NCBI GenBank assembly: GCA_012735195.1
Contig: JAAYIC010000091.1
Span: 1-37,797 of the forward strand
Reading direction: 5' to 3'
DNA from: Bacillota bacterium
GTDB taxonomy: Bacteria; Bacillota; UBA4882; UBA10575
Length of the DNA stretch: 37,797 bases
The notes below the pieces were generated by a model. That model saw nothing but the letters and a program-made list of their open reading frames with translations. It searched no databases and had not been told where the DNA came from. A program made the position numbers and the translations under genes. Positions 1-8,370 of the stretch are shown here, one piece after another (positions within the stretch are counted from its first letter, which is position 1; every line of letters starts with the position of its first letter).

Positions 1-378
1 AGGGGCGCGGAGATCCCCGTCATCTCCCGCTGCCCCTGCAGCAAAGAGATCTCCGAGTACGGCGCCCACAACCAGCGGGCAATGATCCGGGCCTGGATCC
101 GCTGCCGCCCCGGCCGTTATCTCTGGCTGGAGGAGCTGATCGGCCTCTTGCAGGAGCAAGGGAGCTCACGGGTTTACCCCCTGCTCAAAAGGGAAGACGA
201 GAAATTTGTTACCGAAGAGGCCTACCAGCGCCCGAAGTTTGTCGAGGATATCCTTAGAGACTGTGTCCTGGTCCTCCGCAACCAGGAGCGGGTCACCTGG
301 TTCCGGGTGGAGGTGGAGAGTTATGAATCCATCCATAACCACAACGCCTTTGCCCGTCATGAAGAAGGGGAAAAATGA
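1..378 (+). CDS. folE2: GTP cyclohydrolase FolE2 (type IB), C-terminal part, 5' truncated by window edge
   Basis: The reading frame is open from base 1 and ends with TGA at 376-378, so only the last 125 codons are present. The visible protein starts just before a CPCSKEIS segment followed by GAHNQR, and ends with [13 protein letters not shown]; both are signatures of the metal-dependent FolE2/MptA GTP cyclohydrolase IB family. The CPC cysteine contributes to the catalytic metal site in this family. FolE2 converts GTP to dihydroneopterin triphosphate, the first step of folate (and in some bacteria queuosine) synthesis. The gene faces thiL on the other strand and overlaps it by 22 bp at the 3' end. 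The start and any upstream partner lie outside the window. Confidence 0.9.
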   Translation, partial: RGAEIPVISRCPCSKEISEYGAHNQRAMIRAWIRCRPGRYLWLEELIGLLQEQGSSRVYPLLKREDEKFVTEEAYQRPKFVEDILRDCVLVLRNQERVTWFRVEVESYESIHNHNAFARHEEGEK

Positions 379-1385
379 TCAAACCCCCGGGCCTTGAGGG
401 GGGTGATTCTTCCATCCTGTAAAATCCCGAGCCCTTCGGCTGCCGGCGTGATCTTACCGATCACGGTAAACGCGACCCCGGCGGCCTTCATTTTTTCCCG
501 GGCTTCAGCCGCCTTTTCCGGCGCAAGGGCCGCCAAAAGTTCGTAGTCTTCACCGCCGTAAAGGGCCCACCGGATAGCGTCTTCCTTAAAGAAGGCCGCC
601 GCCGCCCTGGTGTGGCCGTCAATCGGCAGCTCGTCCCCGTAAAGCAGGGCCCCCACCCCGCTGGCGGCGGTAAGCTGCCGGAGATCACCGGCCAGGCCGT
701 CGCTGAGGTCAATCATGGCCGTCACCGCGCCGGCCGCCGCCAAGACCGCCGCCGCCCGCAGGCGCGGCACTGGATACAATTGCGCCCGGATCAGGTCCTC
801 TCGCACCGCTTCCGGCAGCCCGCCTTCTCCCTGTGCGCCCGCACCTTCCGTACCCGCGCGGAGAAGAGCCAAGCCGGCGGCGGCAGCCCCCACCCGGCCG
901 GTAACAGCCAACAGGTCACCGGGTCTGGCCCCGTTTCTGCCCACGGCTTTCCCGCGGCTTTCCCCGATGATGGTAATATTTATAATCATCACCGGCGCGC
1001 GCACCGTGTCGCCGCCGATAATGTTCACCCCATATTCTTCTGCCAGGGCATGTAATCCCTTGTAGACGCCCTCCACATATTCCAGGGTGCAACCGGGCGG
1101 CCAGCCGGCGGCGACCAAAGCCTGACGCGGTATTCCACCCATGGCCGCAATATCACTGAGGTTAGCGGCCAGGGCTTTATGGCCCAAGGCCGCCGGGGGT
1201 GTCTTCTCCCTGAGAAAATGGACCCCTTCCACCAGCATATCGGTGCAGGCCAGCAAAGAAACGCCGGACGGCGCCAGAAAAACCGCGGCGTCGTCACCGA
1301 TCCCCAGAAGCACAGACCGGTCGTAACCCTTGCCTGCAGTCAGCCGGTCAATCAACTCGAATTCGCCAATATTTTTAATCTCCAT
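357..1385 (-). CDS. thiL: Thiamine-monophosphate kinase ThiL
   Basis: Predicted to phosphorylate thiamine monophosphate to thiamine diphosphate with ATP, in the cytoplasm. The 342-residue protein has the usual family length and motifs in order: GIGDDAAV (28-35), [10 protein letters not shown] (48-57), [10 protein letters not shown] (75-84) and GGDTV (124-128), then [19 protein letters not shown] and GGEDYELL. The acidic residues in these motifs bind Mg-ATP in the PurM/ThiL superfamily. It starts 7 bp after the hisF stop, and no good ribosome binding site precedes its ATG, so translation is probably coupled to hisF. The 3' end overlaps the convergent folE2 by 22 bp. No other thiamine gene is in view. 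Confidence 0.95.
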   Translation of the reverse strand: MEIKNIGEFELIDRLTAGKGYDRSVLLGIGDDAAVFLAPSGVSLLACTDMLVEGVHFLREKTPPAALGHKALAANLSDIAAMGGIPRQALVAAGWPPGCTLEYVEGVYKGLHALAEEYGVNIIGGDTVRAPVMIINITIIGESRGKAVGRNGARPGDLLAVTGRVGAAAAGLALLRAGTEGAGAQGEGGLPEAVREDLIRAQLYPVPRLRAAAVLAAAGAVTAMIDLSDGLAGDLRQLTAASGVGALLYGDELPIDGHTRAAAAFFKEDAIRWALYGGEDYELLAALAPEKAAEAREKMKAAGVAFTVIGKITPAAEGLGILQDGRITPLKARGFDHFSPSS

Positions 1386-1392
1386 TTTTCGC

Positions 1393-2157
1393 TTACAAAC
1401 GCACGGGTATACCCCGTTCTGCCAGGTATTCTTTCATCTGCCGGATTGTATATTTGCCATAATGGACGATGGAAGCCACCAGCACCCCGTCGGCTCCCCC
1501 CTCAACAATGGCTTCGTACAAGTGCTCCAGTTTCCCGGCGCCTCCTGAGGCAATCACCGGGATCTTTACCGCCTGCGTCACCGCGCGGAGCATTGGCAGG
1601 TCATATCCTTCCTGGCTCCCGTCCCGATCCATGCTGGTTGGTAAAAGGGCGCCCGCTCCCAGTCCTTCCATTTTTTTTGCCCACTCCACCACATCGATCC
1701 CCGCTGCTTCCTTGCAGCCGCGGATCATGACCTCAAAACCCGAGGGCATTGCCGCGGATCGCCGGGTATCAATGGCAACGACAATCTTTTCACTGCCGAA
1801 CTCAACAGCCGCCCGGCGGATTAATTCCGGGTTAAGAACCGCTGCGGTATTGATGACAACCCTGGCAACCCCAAGCGCCAGCAGTTCCCGGATATCTTCA
1901 AGAGCGGAGATTCCACCGCCGACGGTCAGGGGGATGGTAACAGCGGCAACCGTCTTTTCCACCGTTGCCAGGAGGATCTTCCTTTTTTCGGTGGTGGCGG
2001 TTATATCCAAAAAAACCAGCTCATCGGCGCCCGCCGCGCTATAAGCCGCGGCGCTCTCCACCGGATCGCCCACATCTTTGAGGTTGAAAAAATTAACCCC
2101 CTTGACCAAACGCCCGTCCTTCACATCCAGACAAGGGATAATCCTCCGGTAGGTCAT
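1393..2157 (-). CDS. hisF: Imidazole glycerol phosphate synthase cyclase subunit HisF
   Basis: Cyclase subunit of the HisH-HisF complex, making imidazole glycerol phosphate and AICAR from PRFAR in histidine synthesis. The ATG at 2157 is chosen because AGGGG lies 7 nt upstream and the protein then begins with the family's normal RIIPCLDV start; an in-frame ATG 21 bp further up has no such site. With this start (254 residues) the two catalytic aspartates fall at the standard positions, D11 (PCLDV) and D130 (VVAID). The phosphate-binding TVGGGI and ASGGAGK loops are present. It lies between a flavoprotein gene and thiL with no other his gene in the window, so hisF appears detached from a his operon. 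Confidence 0.95.
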   Translation of the reverse strand: MTYRRIIPCLDVKDGRLVKGVNFFNLKDVGDPVESAAAYSAAGADELVFLDITATTEKRKILLATVEKTVAAVTIPLTVGGGISALEDIRELLALGVARVVINTAAVLNPELIRRAAVEFGSEKIVVAIDTRRSAAMPSGFEVMIRGCKEAAGIDVVEWAKKMEGLGAGALLPTSMDRDGSQEGYDLPMLRAVTQAVKIPVIASGGAGKLEHLYEAIVEGGADGVLVASIVHYGKYTIRQMKEYLAERGIPVRL

Positions 2158-2192
2158 GAACTTTCCCCTTTCCCACACGTATCCGCGTAAAA

Positions 2193-2777
2193 CTAGTATC
2201 TTTCCGTATTGACTTTCTTCAACAGCCAGGCCATATTCTCCCCGAGTTTTTTCATGGTTCTTATACCTTCGGCATCCTCTTGTACTTCACCCATGCCGCC
2301 GCCCAGGCCCAAGTTCCAATAGCTTGAACCGGGGACGATCATCTCATTAATCAGAAAAAAGGCGTTAATCGCATTAAAGACGTTAAGGGCCCCTCCCCTC
2401 CGGACAGCGATCACCGCCGCGCCTACTTTGCGCCGGAAGATATTGCCGTTTCCACGGGAGACAAAACCGGCCCGGTCGATCAAGGCCTTTGTTTCCGGGG
2501 TCAAACCCGCAAAATAAGTGGGAGAGCCAATCAGCATGCCATCGGCCTCCAGCATCTTTCCGATCCATTCATTAATCATGTCGTCATTGTATATACAGCG
2601 GCGGTCCTTTATTTCCCGGCACTGATAACAGGCCATACATCCCCGGACGGGCCTGCCGCCCACCTGCACAAGTTCGGTTTGGATACCTTCCTTCTCCAGC
2701 ACCTGTAAGACCTCCCGGATAAGGAAGGCGGTATTCCCGTTCTTGCGTGGGCTCCCGTTAAAAGCCACGACTTTCAT
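2193..2777 (-). CDS. NADPH-dependent FMN reductase / iron-sulfur flavoprotein-like protein
   Basis: A 194-residue flavodoxin-fold protein. It opens with [16 protein letters not shown], the FMN-phosphate loop of the NADPH-dependent FMN reductase family, and has a second flavin-contact segment GSPTYF. Residues about 47-61 carry a cysteine cluster, C-x2-C-x2-C-x7-C (GCMACYQC followed by a later C). This compact spacing resembles the 4Fe-4S motif of archaeal and clostridial iron-sulfur flavoproteins, so an electron-transfer role is likely. The substrate cannot be read from sequence. The start ATG has a GGAAGG-type site upstream. It is 35 bp upstream of hisF and 41 bp downstream of the ACT-domain gene, consistent with one operon. 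Confidence 0.8.
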   Translation of the reverse strand: MKVVAFNGSPRKNGNTAFLIREVLQVLEKEGIQTELVQVGGRPVRGCMACYQCREIKDRRCIYNDDMINEWIGKMLEADGMLIGSPTYFAGLTPETKALIDRAGFVSRGNGNIFRRKVGAAVIAVRRGGALNVFNAINAFFLINEMIVPGSSYWNLGLGGGMGEVQEDAEGIRTMKKLGENMAWLLKKVNTERY

Positions 2778-2818
2778 TCTTCACTTCCTTCCCTTCGGCT
2801 TTGCCGGTGGTAAAAATT

Positions 2819-3247
2819 CTAGTAAATCTCTTCTCCGTCCAGCAAATGAAAGCCCTTCTCCTGCAAAATCTTTACCGCATTGTCAATATCCTCTACCCTG
2901 AAGACCACCACGGCATTCCCCCGGCGTTGACCGACAAAAGCATAAATATACTCAATATTGATGGCATGGGCCTCCAAAATCTCCAAAACGCCTGCCAATC
3001 CGCCGGGCACGTCGGGGATCTCCACAGCAATGATCCGGGTTCCACTGACGGTAAAACCCCGTTCCTTCAAGACTTTCCAGGCTTTTTCCGGATCGTTGAC
3101 GATCAAACGCAAAATCCCAAAGTCTTCAGTGTCGGCGATCGAAAGGGCCCGGATATTAATCTCGTGTTCCCCCAAAACTCTGGTCAGCTCGGAAAGCCTT
3201 CCCGATTTATTCTCCAGAAACACGGAGATCTGTTTGAGTTTTACCAC
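2819..3247 (-). CDS. Tandem ACT-domain protein linked to phenylacetate-CoA ligase
   Basis: A small protein of two ACT-like ligand-binding domains: the first (VKLKQISVFLENKSGRL onward) is canonical, and the second starts near EIPDVPGGLAGVLEIL. ACT domains usually bind amino acids. Genes of this type often sit beside paaK homologues in anaerobes, as here. A GTG at 3247 is preferred as start: AGGGGGG lies 7 nt upstream and the protein then begins right at the ACT domain (142 residues). An upstream TTG at 3286 would overlap the paaK stop. Function is inferred only from domain and neighbour: possibly sensing an aromatic amino acid or its acid for the adjacent ligase. Confidence 0.8.
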   Translation of the reverse strand: MVKLKQISVFLENKSGRLSELTRVLGEHEINIRALSIADTEDFGILRLIVNDPEKAWKVLKERGFTVSGTRIIAVEIPDVPGGLAGVLEILEAHAINIEYIYAFVGQRRGNAVVVFRVEDIDNAVKILQEKGFHLLDGEEIY

Positions 3248-3282
3248 TGACAAACCCCCCTTTTCCTTTTCCGGAGTCATGC

Positions 3283-4593
3283 TCAACCGTAAATGTCCCG
3301 CCGGTCCACCACTCGTTTGGCCTTTCCTTCACTTCTGGGAATGGTCTTGGGTTCAACCAGTTTCACCCGGACACCAATGCCCAGGCTGCTTTCGATTTTC
3401 TGCCTGATCCTGCTCTCCAAGTTCTCCATCTTGCGCACCTCATCCGAGAAGAGCTCTTCCGAGACCTCCACCCAGACCTCCAACTCGTCCAATTTCTTTT
3501 GCCTATCCACCACCAGCATATAATGGGGCTCGGTCTCGCCGATTTCCAAAAGGGCGCTTTCGATCTGCGTGGGAAAGACATTAACACCCCTGATGATCAA
3601 CATATCATCCGTGCGCCCCAAAATCCGGTGCATTCTCGTCATGGTTCGTCCGCAGGCGCACGGTTCCGGGTATAATATACTTATATCCCTTGTCCGGTAA
3701 CGGATGACCGGGAAGGCCTCTTTGGTCAGGGTCGTAAAGACCAGTTCCCCCTTTTCTCCCGGGGGCAATTGTTTCCCGGTTCCCGGATCAACCACCTCCA
3801 CAAGGAAATGGTCTTCAAAAACGTGCAACCCGTTTTGTTCCAGACATTCACTGGCCACTCCCGGGCCGATGACCTCGGAAAGGCCATAGATATCAATGGC
3901 GGTAATCCCCAGTTTTTCCTCGATCTCTCTGCGCATATTTACCGACCAGGGTTCCGCGCCAAAGATCCCCGCCCTGAGCGGCAATTCCCTTGGATCGATC
4001 CCTTCTTCGGCCGCGCCTTCAGCAAGGTAAAGCGCGTAGGAAGGGGTACAAGCCAGGATGGTGGTGGCAAAATCCTTCATAATCTGAATCTGCCGTCTGG
4101 TGTTACCGCCGGAGATCGGGATGACGGTGGCGCCCATCATCTCGGCGCCATAATGAACGCCAAGCCCGCCGGTGAAAAGCCCGTACCCGTAAGCCACCTG
4201 AATCCGGTCATTAGCGGTTCCCCCGGCACAAGCCAGAGTTCTTGCCATCACCTGCGCCCAAACCTTAATGTCGTTGCGGGTATACCCCACCACCGTCATC
4301 TTGCCGGTAGTTCCGGAAGAGGCGTGGATCCGGACCACCTCTTCCATGGGCACGGCAAACAAGCCGAAAGGGTAATTCTCCCGCAGATCCTCTTTGGTGG
4401 TGAAAGGAAGGTGTACCAGATCGTCGAGGCTCCGGATATCCTCCGGCTTAATCCCGGCCTCTTCCATCTTTCGCCGGTAATAGGGGACTTTTGCGTAGAC
4501 TTTGGCAACGATTTCGCGCAACCTTTTTAACTGCAGTTCTGTCAGGCGTGGCCGTGACATGCTTTCATATTCCAAGTTCCAAATCAAGAGCAA
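3283..4593 (-). CDS. paaK: Phenylacetate-CoA ligase family protein
   Basis: Adenylate-forming enzyme predicted to activate phenylacetate or a related aryl acid with ATP and CoA. It carries the AMP-binding P-loop SSGTTGK, the [11 protein letters not shown] adenine-pocket segment, YRTRD and the C-terminal [17 protein letters not shown] hinge, ending with SEGKAKRV where the catalytic Lys is expected. The frame is open back to an ATG at 4689, but a promoter -10 (4688-4693) covers that ATG. AGGAG stands 5 nt before a TTG at 4593, giving 436 residues, the family's usual size, beginning close to the conserved IWNLEYE. It is followed by an ACT-domain gene. In anaerobes such ligases also act on indoleacetate or 2-ketoacid-derived aryl acids, so substrate is uncertain. 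Confidence 0.88.
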   Translation of the reverse strand: MLLIWNLEYESMSRPRLTELQLKRLREIVAKVYAKVPYYRRKMEEAGIKPEDIRSLDDLVHLPFTTKEDLRENYPFGLFAVPMEEVVRIHASSGTTGKMTVVGYTRNDIKVWAQVMARTLACAGGTANDRIQVAYGYGLFTGGLGVHYGAEMMGATVIPISGGNTRRQIQIMKDFATTILACTPSYALYLAEGAAEEGIDPRELPLRAGIFGAEPWSVNMRREIEEKLGITAIDIYGLSEVIGPGVASECLEQNGLHVFEDHFLVEVVDPGTGKQLPPGEKGELVFTTLTKEAFPVIRYRTRDISILYPEPCACGRTMTRMHRILGRTDDMLIIRGVNVFPTQIESALLEIGETEPHYMLVVDRQKKLDELEVWVEVSEELFSDEVRKMENLESRIRQKIESSLGIGVRVKLVEPKTIPRSEGKAKRVVDRRDIYG

Positions 4594-4687
4594 CCAATCT
4601 CCTTTCCACCGTACTGCTTCATGCTGCTTATAGGATACGTCATCGATGTACCGTTTTCCGGTCTTATTTATCCAGCAACCATCTTTC

Positions 4688-4715
4688 ATTATAATCTATT
4701 CTTTTGACTTGTGAA
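4688..4715 (-). promoter_or_regulatory. Predicted sigma-A-type promoter for the paaK operon
   Basis: On the minus strand, TTCACA (4715-4710) is followed after 16 bp by TATAAT (4693-4688). The -35 matches the consensus at five of six bases and the -10 is perfect. Transcription would begin near 4680, inside the open frame upstream of paaK, which excludes the ATG at 4689 and supports the TTG start at 4593. The downstream genes paaK, ACT, flavoprotein, hisF and thiL have gaps of at most about 40 bp and no obvious terminator, so all five may be read from here. Confidence 0.65.
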
Positions 4716-4745
4716 AAAGCCGGGAATCGTTACGGTCCGGTTCGC

Positions 4746-4767
4746 AAAAAGTCCGGTTTGACCCGGA
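4746..4767 (-). terminator. Weak intrinsic terminator after degV
   Basis: On the minus strand, six bp past the degV stop, TCCGG, a six-base loop and CCGGA form a 5-bp GC stem followed by CTTTTT. It is short but correctly ordered. It would separate degV from the paaK promoter just downstream. Confidence 0.45.
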
Positions 4768-4773
4768 ACGCAA

Positions 4774-5667
4774 CTATTCCGGTTCGTTCAAGGCCAGATC
4801 CGTCACTGCCAGTGCAAAAAGCTCCGGTCCCGTATGACAGCCGATGGTGGGCGCCACATTCCCCTGGAAAAGCTGGAAGGGACGGCCGCATTCCGCTTCA
4901 ATGTTTTCGCGAACCTTTCCGGCGATCTCTTTCATGGAATCATCACCCCAGGCCACGTATAACAGGGGCTTTTTACATTTTTCCATCTTCTCCAGGATGA
5001 TTCCGCCCATCTTTTCCAGCAGCGCTTTAGTCCCCCGGGCTTTGTCATAAAGGGTGATCTCCCCCTCTTCAAGGGTTAAAATAGGCTTGATATTCAGCAG
5101 TCCGGCGGCAAAACCCTTGGCCCTGCCCACCCGGCCGTTTTTCACCAGATACTCCATGGTATTTACGGTAAAGGCCACAAAGATAAGGTCCTTATGCCGT
5201 ACCAGTTTCTCGATGAAATTCTTGATCTCTTCCGTACTCTCCCCCCTCTTTATCCTTTCCGCCACCAAATAAACGAAAAGCCCAAGCGGCGGTCCGACCT
5301 GGCCGGTATCAACCGGAATAATCTCGATCTCTTTTTCTTTCATCATCCCAGCGGCAATCTCCGCCGCCTGGATGGTGCCACTCATTTTTCTGGAGATATG
5401 CAGAGAAAACACGGTGCTATAGCCCTCTTCCTGCAGGTGCTGGTAAAGTTCGAGAAAATCTTTGGCCTGCGGCTGGGTTGTCCTGGGGATGATCTCCGGG
5501 TTCTCGGCCATTTTTCGATAAAACTGCTGGTGGGTAATGGTCACCTGGTCGGTATATTCCTCTTCCCCAAAATGCACCTTCATACTGGCCAGGAAAACAT
5601 TATGTTCTTTACGGATCTCTGGCGGCAGGTCACAACTGGTATCCGTTAACAAGGCAATTTTAGACAA
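4774..5667 (-). CDS. DegV family fatty-acid-binding protein
   Basis: DegV/FakB-type protein; characterised members bind a fatty acid and present it to a FakA kinase for acyl-phosphate formation. Family motifs are present: TDTSCDLP near the start, RTTQP, SRKMSGT, YLVKNGRVGRA and the C-terminal IGCHTGP. The start is set at a TTG (5667): the GGGGG site lies 8 nt before it, only 2 nt before the ATG at 5673, and DegV proteins typically start with an MSKIA-like sequence, as this does. About 297 residues, normal for the family. No FakA-like kinase is in the window. A weak terminator follows. Confidence 0.92.
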   Translation of the reverse strand: MSKIALLTDTSCDLPPEIRKEHNVFLASMKVHFGEEEYTDQVTITHQQFYRKMAENPEIIPRTTQPQAKDFLELYQHLQEEGYSTVFSLHISRKMSGTIQAAEIAAGMMKEKEIEIIPVDTGQVGPPLGLFVYLVAERIKRGESTEEIKNFIEKLVRHKDLIFVAFTVNTMEYLVKNGRVGRAKGFAAGLLNIKPILTLEEGEITLYDKARGTKALLEKMGGIILEKMEKCKKPLLYVAWGDDSMKEIAGKVRENIEAECGRPFQLFQGNVAPTIGCHTGPELFALAVTDLALNEPE

Positions 5668-5751
5668 AGGCATTTCCCCCTTTTCGCGATGGTTTCTTCT
5701 TTATTCGCGTCTTCTTCCCTAATTCCTTTTTTATGTTTGCAAGAATATTAA

Positions 5752-5806
5752 TAGCAGCCTGTGCAGATATTTCATGGAGTTGCTATTAACCTCATACAGG
5801 CTGCTA
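5752..5806. repeat. 11-bp perfect inverted repeat, 33-nt loop
   Basis: TAGCAGCCTGT (5752-5762) and its exact complement ACAGGCTGCTA (5796-5806) flank a 33-nt AT-richer segment. It lies about 80 bp upstream of the degV start. It could form a long hairpin in the degV leader or be a small mobile-element relic; nothing else supports either. Confidence 0.5.
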
Positions 5807-6030
5807 CTTGCAGATTCTTCCCGCGTTTCCTGGTTTAATTCCTTTTTTTAACCGTTATCCTCCCCGGGCAAATCCACAAACTCCTCCGGGTCATGCTTTT
5901 TCTCCCCACGCCCAGGGTTACAGTGGCGCCGATCAGTAAACCGCTGAAACCTCTGGGGAAAACAGCCGGTTGAACGCTAGGCTCGAGGAGAAACAGGCTT
6001 GAAAAAGCCGGGGTACACTTGCATGGTTGA

Positions 6031-6060
6031 TTTCCGGCCGCCGGGGGAGACGGCCGGAAA
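6031..6060 (-). terminator. Strong hairpin after the protease gene (possible terminator without T-tract)
   Basis: TTTCCGGCCG (6031-6040) pairs perfectly with CGGCCGGAAA (6051-6060) around a 10-nt loop, about 15 bp past the protease stop. The outer A/T pairs may supply a partial U-tract, but no free T-run follows on either strand, so transcript-end stabilisation is as likely as termination. Confidence 0.45.
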
Positions 6061-6074
6061 AACCTATATTATTA

Positions 6075-8165
6075 TTATTGCGAAGCGAGAGTCAGTAAAT
6101 CATCGAGGATCTGTACGGCCTCGCCAATAATCACATCCCTTTGGATCTGGTCGTACCACTCCCGGAGTTTCTCTTCAGGCAAAGCGGTGTCGTCCTTTGG
6201 CGTGCTGACCTCCAGAAAAACCTCCACGTCGGACTGGGCTTCCTCAAACCGGGTCAGTTCATCCTTGCGTTTCTGCTGCTGGGCAAAGATTCTCGCCAGA
6301 TGCAAAGACTCCCGGGTATCCTGCCGTTCTTCATTGACTTTCTCCACGTACCCGGTGATCTGCCGGAAAGACTTATTGGCGGCTACACGCCGGCTACTTT
6401 TATCCTGTATCCTGCTTATATCCGCCGGCGCCTCCCATTTTTGGATATCCAGTGAAGTCAGGTATTCCTCCGGCAAAGCATGCTTCAGCGTCCTTTCACC
6501 GGCTTCAATATAGCCATAGGGGTCGGGAAGGATAATATCCGGGTTCACGCCCTGGTATTGAATGGGTTCCCCGGTCACCCGGTAAAACTGCTGAATAGTC
6601 AGTTTCATGGAGCCGAGAGGCTTAAGCCCGCCCAAATCCAAGGGTAAAAAGTGGTCCAGGTCAAGAATCGTCTGGATGCTCCCTTTGCCAAAAGTCCTGT
6701 TCCCGGCGATCACCGCCCGGTCGTAATCCTGTAAAGCAGCGGCCAAGATCTCCGCTCCCGAGGCGGTAAAGGTGTTGACCAGAACCAACAGTGGACCGTT
6801 GTAAATGGTGCCTTTCTCCGGGTCCCAGAAGACATCGGTTTTTTTCCGCGCTTTAACCTGAAGCAAAGGCCCGCTATCAATAAAGAAACCGGCAATTCTC
6901 AAGGCATCGTCGAGAGAACCGCCGCCGTTGTTCCGCAGGTCCAAAATAACCCCGTCGACCTCCTCCCCATTGAGCCGCTCCAAGATTTTTCTCAGGTCAA
7001 CCGCGGCGCTGCGCCCGTCCAGGTTGGCAAAATCCCGGTAAAAAGAGGGTAGATAAATATAGCCAAACCTCCTTGCTCTGTCTTCCTCCCCCGCGCGTGT
7101 GGGGTAAAGCAAAGCCTGCCGGGCGTAAGTCTCTTCCAAAACCACAATATCGCGGATAAGGGAAACGGTGACGATCTGTCCGTCCGGTTTCTTAACCGTC
7201 AACCGGACCCCGGTCCCCTTTTTTCCCCTGATATATCTGACCGCTTCTGTAACCCGCATATTATATAGATCGATCTCTTCTTCCCCTTCCCCCTGGGCCA
7301 CTTTTAAGATGAGATCGCCCGGTTTCAACTCGCCCTGGCGCCAGGCCGCGCCGCCGGGGATGATCTCAACTATTTTAATGTATTCCCCTTCTTCTTGAAG
7401 CAAGGCGCCGATCCCCTCAAGCGTCCCCCGCATCTCAATGTCAAAATCCTCCTTCTTCTCTGGGGTGAAATAGGCGGTATGAGGGTCAAAACTCCTGGTT
7501 ACAGCATTGAGGTAACGGTGAAAGGCCTCTTCCTTACTATCCTTAAGCAACCGCTCCAGGGTACTCTGGAAACTCCTTGCCACTTTCTCCCTGGCCTGCG
7601 CCTCTTTTTTCTCGTCAATGATCTCCGGAATCACCTCTTCTTCTGCGGTAGCGGCCAAATCCAGATAAACAAGGATTGTTTGGTATTTAAGCATTTTCCG
7701 CCATAATTCCCGCAATTCTCCGGTATCATCGGCATAATCCCTTTTTTCGGCATCGATCTCCAGGTACTCATCGGCGAAATAATCAAAGGGCTCCGCCAGT
7801 ATCTCTTTGACCATGGCCTGCACTTCCTGAATGCGTTGACTCAGCAACCAGGAGGCGAGCGCCGGCAAGCGGCTGCTGCCTTCCTGAATTTCCTCGTCGA
7901 TTGCCCGTTCATATCTTTGCAGTTTTTCCAGATCGGTCTTGGTAAAAAAACGTTTATCCGGGTCCAGGCTATTCAGGTATAAGGCAAAAGCATCCTGTGA
8001 AAACTGGTCATCGAGTTCCCTGGGGGAATAATGCCATTCCTGCAAAATACTCCAGGTCAGACTCGTCAATACCTGGGAACGGTCAGCAGACCAGCCAAAA
8101 GTGATCGAGACTAACGAGAGGATTACGATGAAGCCGCAAAAAAGCTTAAAAAAATACCTTCGCAT
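6075..8165 (-). CDS. prc: Carboxy-terminal processing protease, S41 family, long Prc/tail-specific type
   Basis: Extracytoplasmic serine protease that degrades proteins from their C-termini. It is 696 residues from the ATG at 8165, chosen for an AGGAG site about 8 nt upstream. An N-terminal signal/anchor (LFCGFIVILSLVSITFG) comes first, then a helical N-domain, a PDZ domain (about 245-335), the S41 core with the DLRNNGGGSLDDA substrate groove, and a long C-terminal region. The catalytic dyad is visible: Ser469 in TASGAE and Lys494 in FGKGS. Both length and architecture match the Prc/Tsp group typical of Proteobacteria, not the 400-480-residue CtpA/CtpB proteases usual in Bacillota. Neighbours give no substrate hint; a hairpin follows the stop. 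Confidence 0.92.
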   Translation of the reverse strand: MRRYFFKLFCGFIVILSLVSITFGWSADRSQVLTSLTWSILQEWHYSPRELDDQFSQDAFALYLNSLDPDKRFFTKTDLEKLQRYERAIDEEIQEGSSRLPALASWLLSQRIQEVQAMVKEILAEPFDYFADEYLEIDAEKRDYADDTGELRELWRKMLKYQTILVYLDLAATAEEEVIPEIIDEKKEAQAREKVARSFQSTLERLLKDSKEEAFHRYLNAVTRSFDPHTAYFTPEKKEDFDIEMRGTLEGIGALLQEEGEYIKIVEIIPGGAAWRQGELKPGDLILKVAQGEGEEEIDLYNMRVTEAVRYIRGKKGTGVRLTVKKPDGQIVTVSLIRDIVVLEETYARQALLYPTRAGEEDRARRFGYIYLPSFYRDFANLDGRSAAVDLRKILERLNGEEVDGVILDLRNNGGGSLDDALRIAGFFIDSGPLLQVKARKKTDVFWDPEKGTIYNGPLLVLVNTFTASGAEILAAALQDYDRAVIAGNRTFGKGSIQTILDLDHFLPLDLGGLKPLGSMKLTIQQFYRVTGEPIQYQGVNPDIILPDPYGYIEAGERTLKHALPEEYLTSLDIQKWEAPADISRIQDKSSRRVAANKSFRQITGYVEKVNEERQDTRESLHLARIFAQQQKRKDELTRFEEAQSDVEVFLEVSTPKDDTALPEEKLREWYDQIQRDVIIGEAVQILDDLLTLASQ

Positions 8166-8283
8166 TATTTCGCTCCTTCTCCTCGCGCCTGCACCATGCA
8201 TGCGGCAGGCATGCGGTATGCGCGGGGCGATGCTTGTGAATACTTACCGCAGAAGATACGGCATGAAATGCTGAGAACATGTT

Positions 8284-8289
8284 TATAAT
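8284..8289 (+). promoter_or_regulatory. Possible -10 element for the glutamate-synthase-like gene
   Basis: A perfect TATAAT lies about 80 bp upstream of the ATG at 8371, in the divergent region shared with the protease gene. The matching -35 is poor (CATGAA at 17 bp spacing), so this is only a candidate. Confidence 0.35.
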
Positions 8290-8370
8290 AATTTTACAGT
8301 TACCACGGATCTCCTTCCGGAAAAACCATTGATTCAAGAATTTGAAACAATACCCAAAAGGGGGATTGCC

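Larger units (their letters stand above)
5668..6074. other. Non-coding gap between the Prc-type protease gene and degV
   Basis: No supported gene in about 400 bp. It contains two dyads, listed separately (5752-5806 and 6031-6060). A few minus-strand stretches give short hydrophobic or acidic peptides, but frames are broken and lack starts. No clear promoter could be assigned. Confidence 0.6.

Noticed and set aside
4594-4689. N-terminal extension of the phenylacetate-CoA ligase to the ATG at 4689.
   Set aside because: The ATG overlaps a perfect -10 element and has no ribosome binding site; the TTG at 4593 has AGGAG 5 nt upstream and gives the normal family length.
5848-5976. Minus-strand stretch ending with an acidic tail (KKHDPEEFVDLPGEDNG and stop), with a hydrophobic GLLIGATVTLGVG in a neighbouring frame, like a frameshifted small membrane protein.
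   Set aside because: No start codon or ribosome binding site, two frames needed, and no recognised family; chance frames are as likely.
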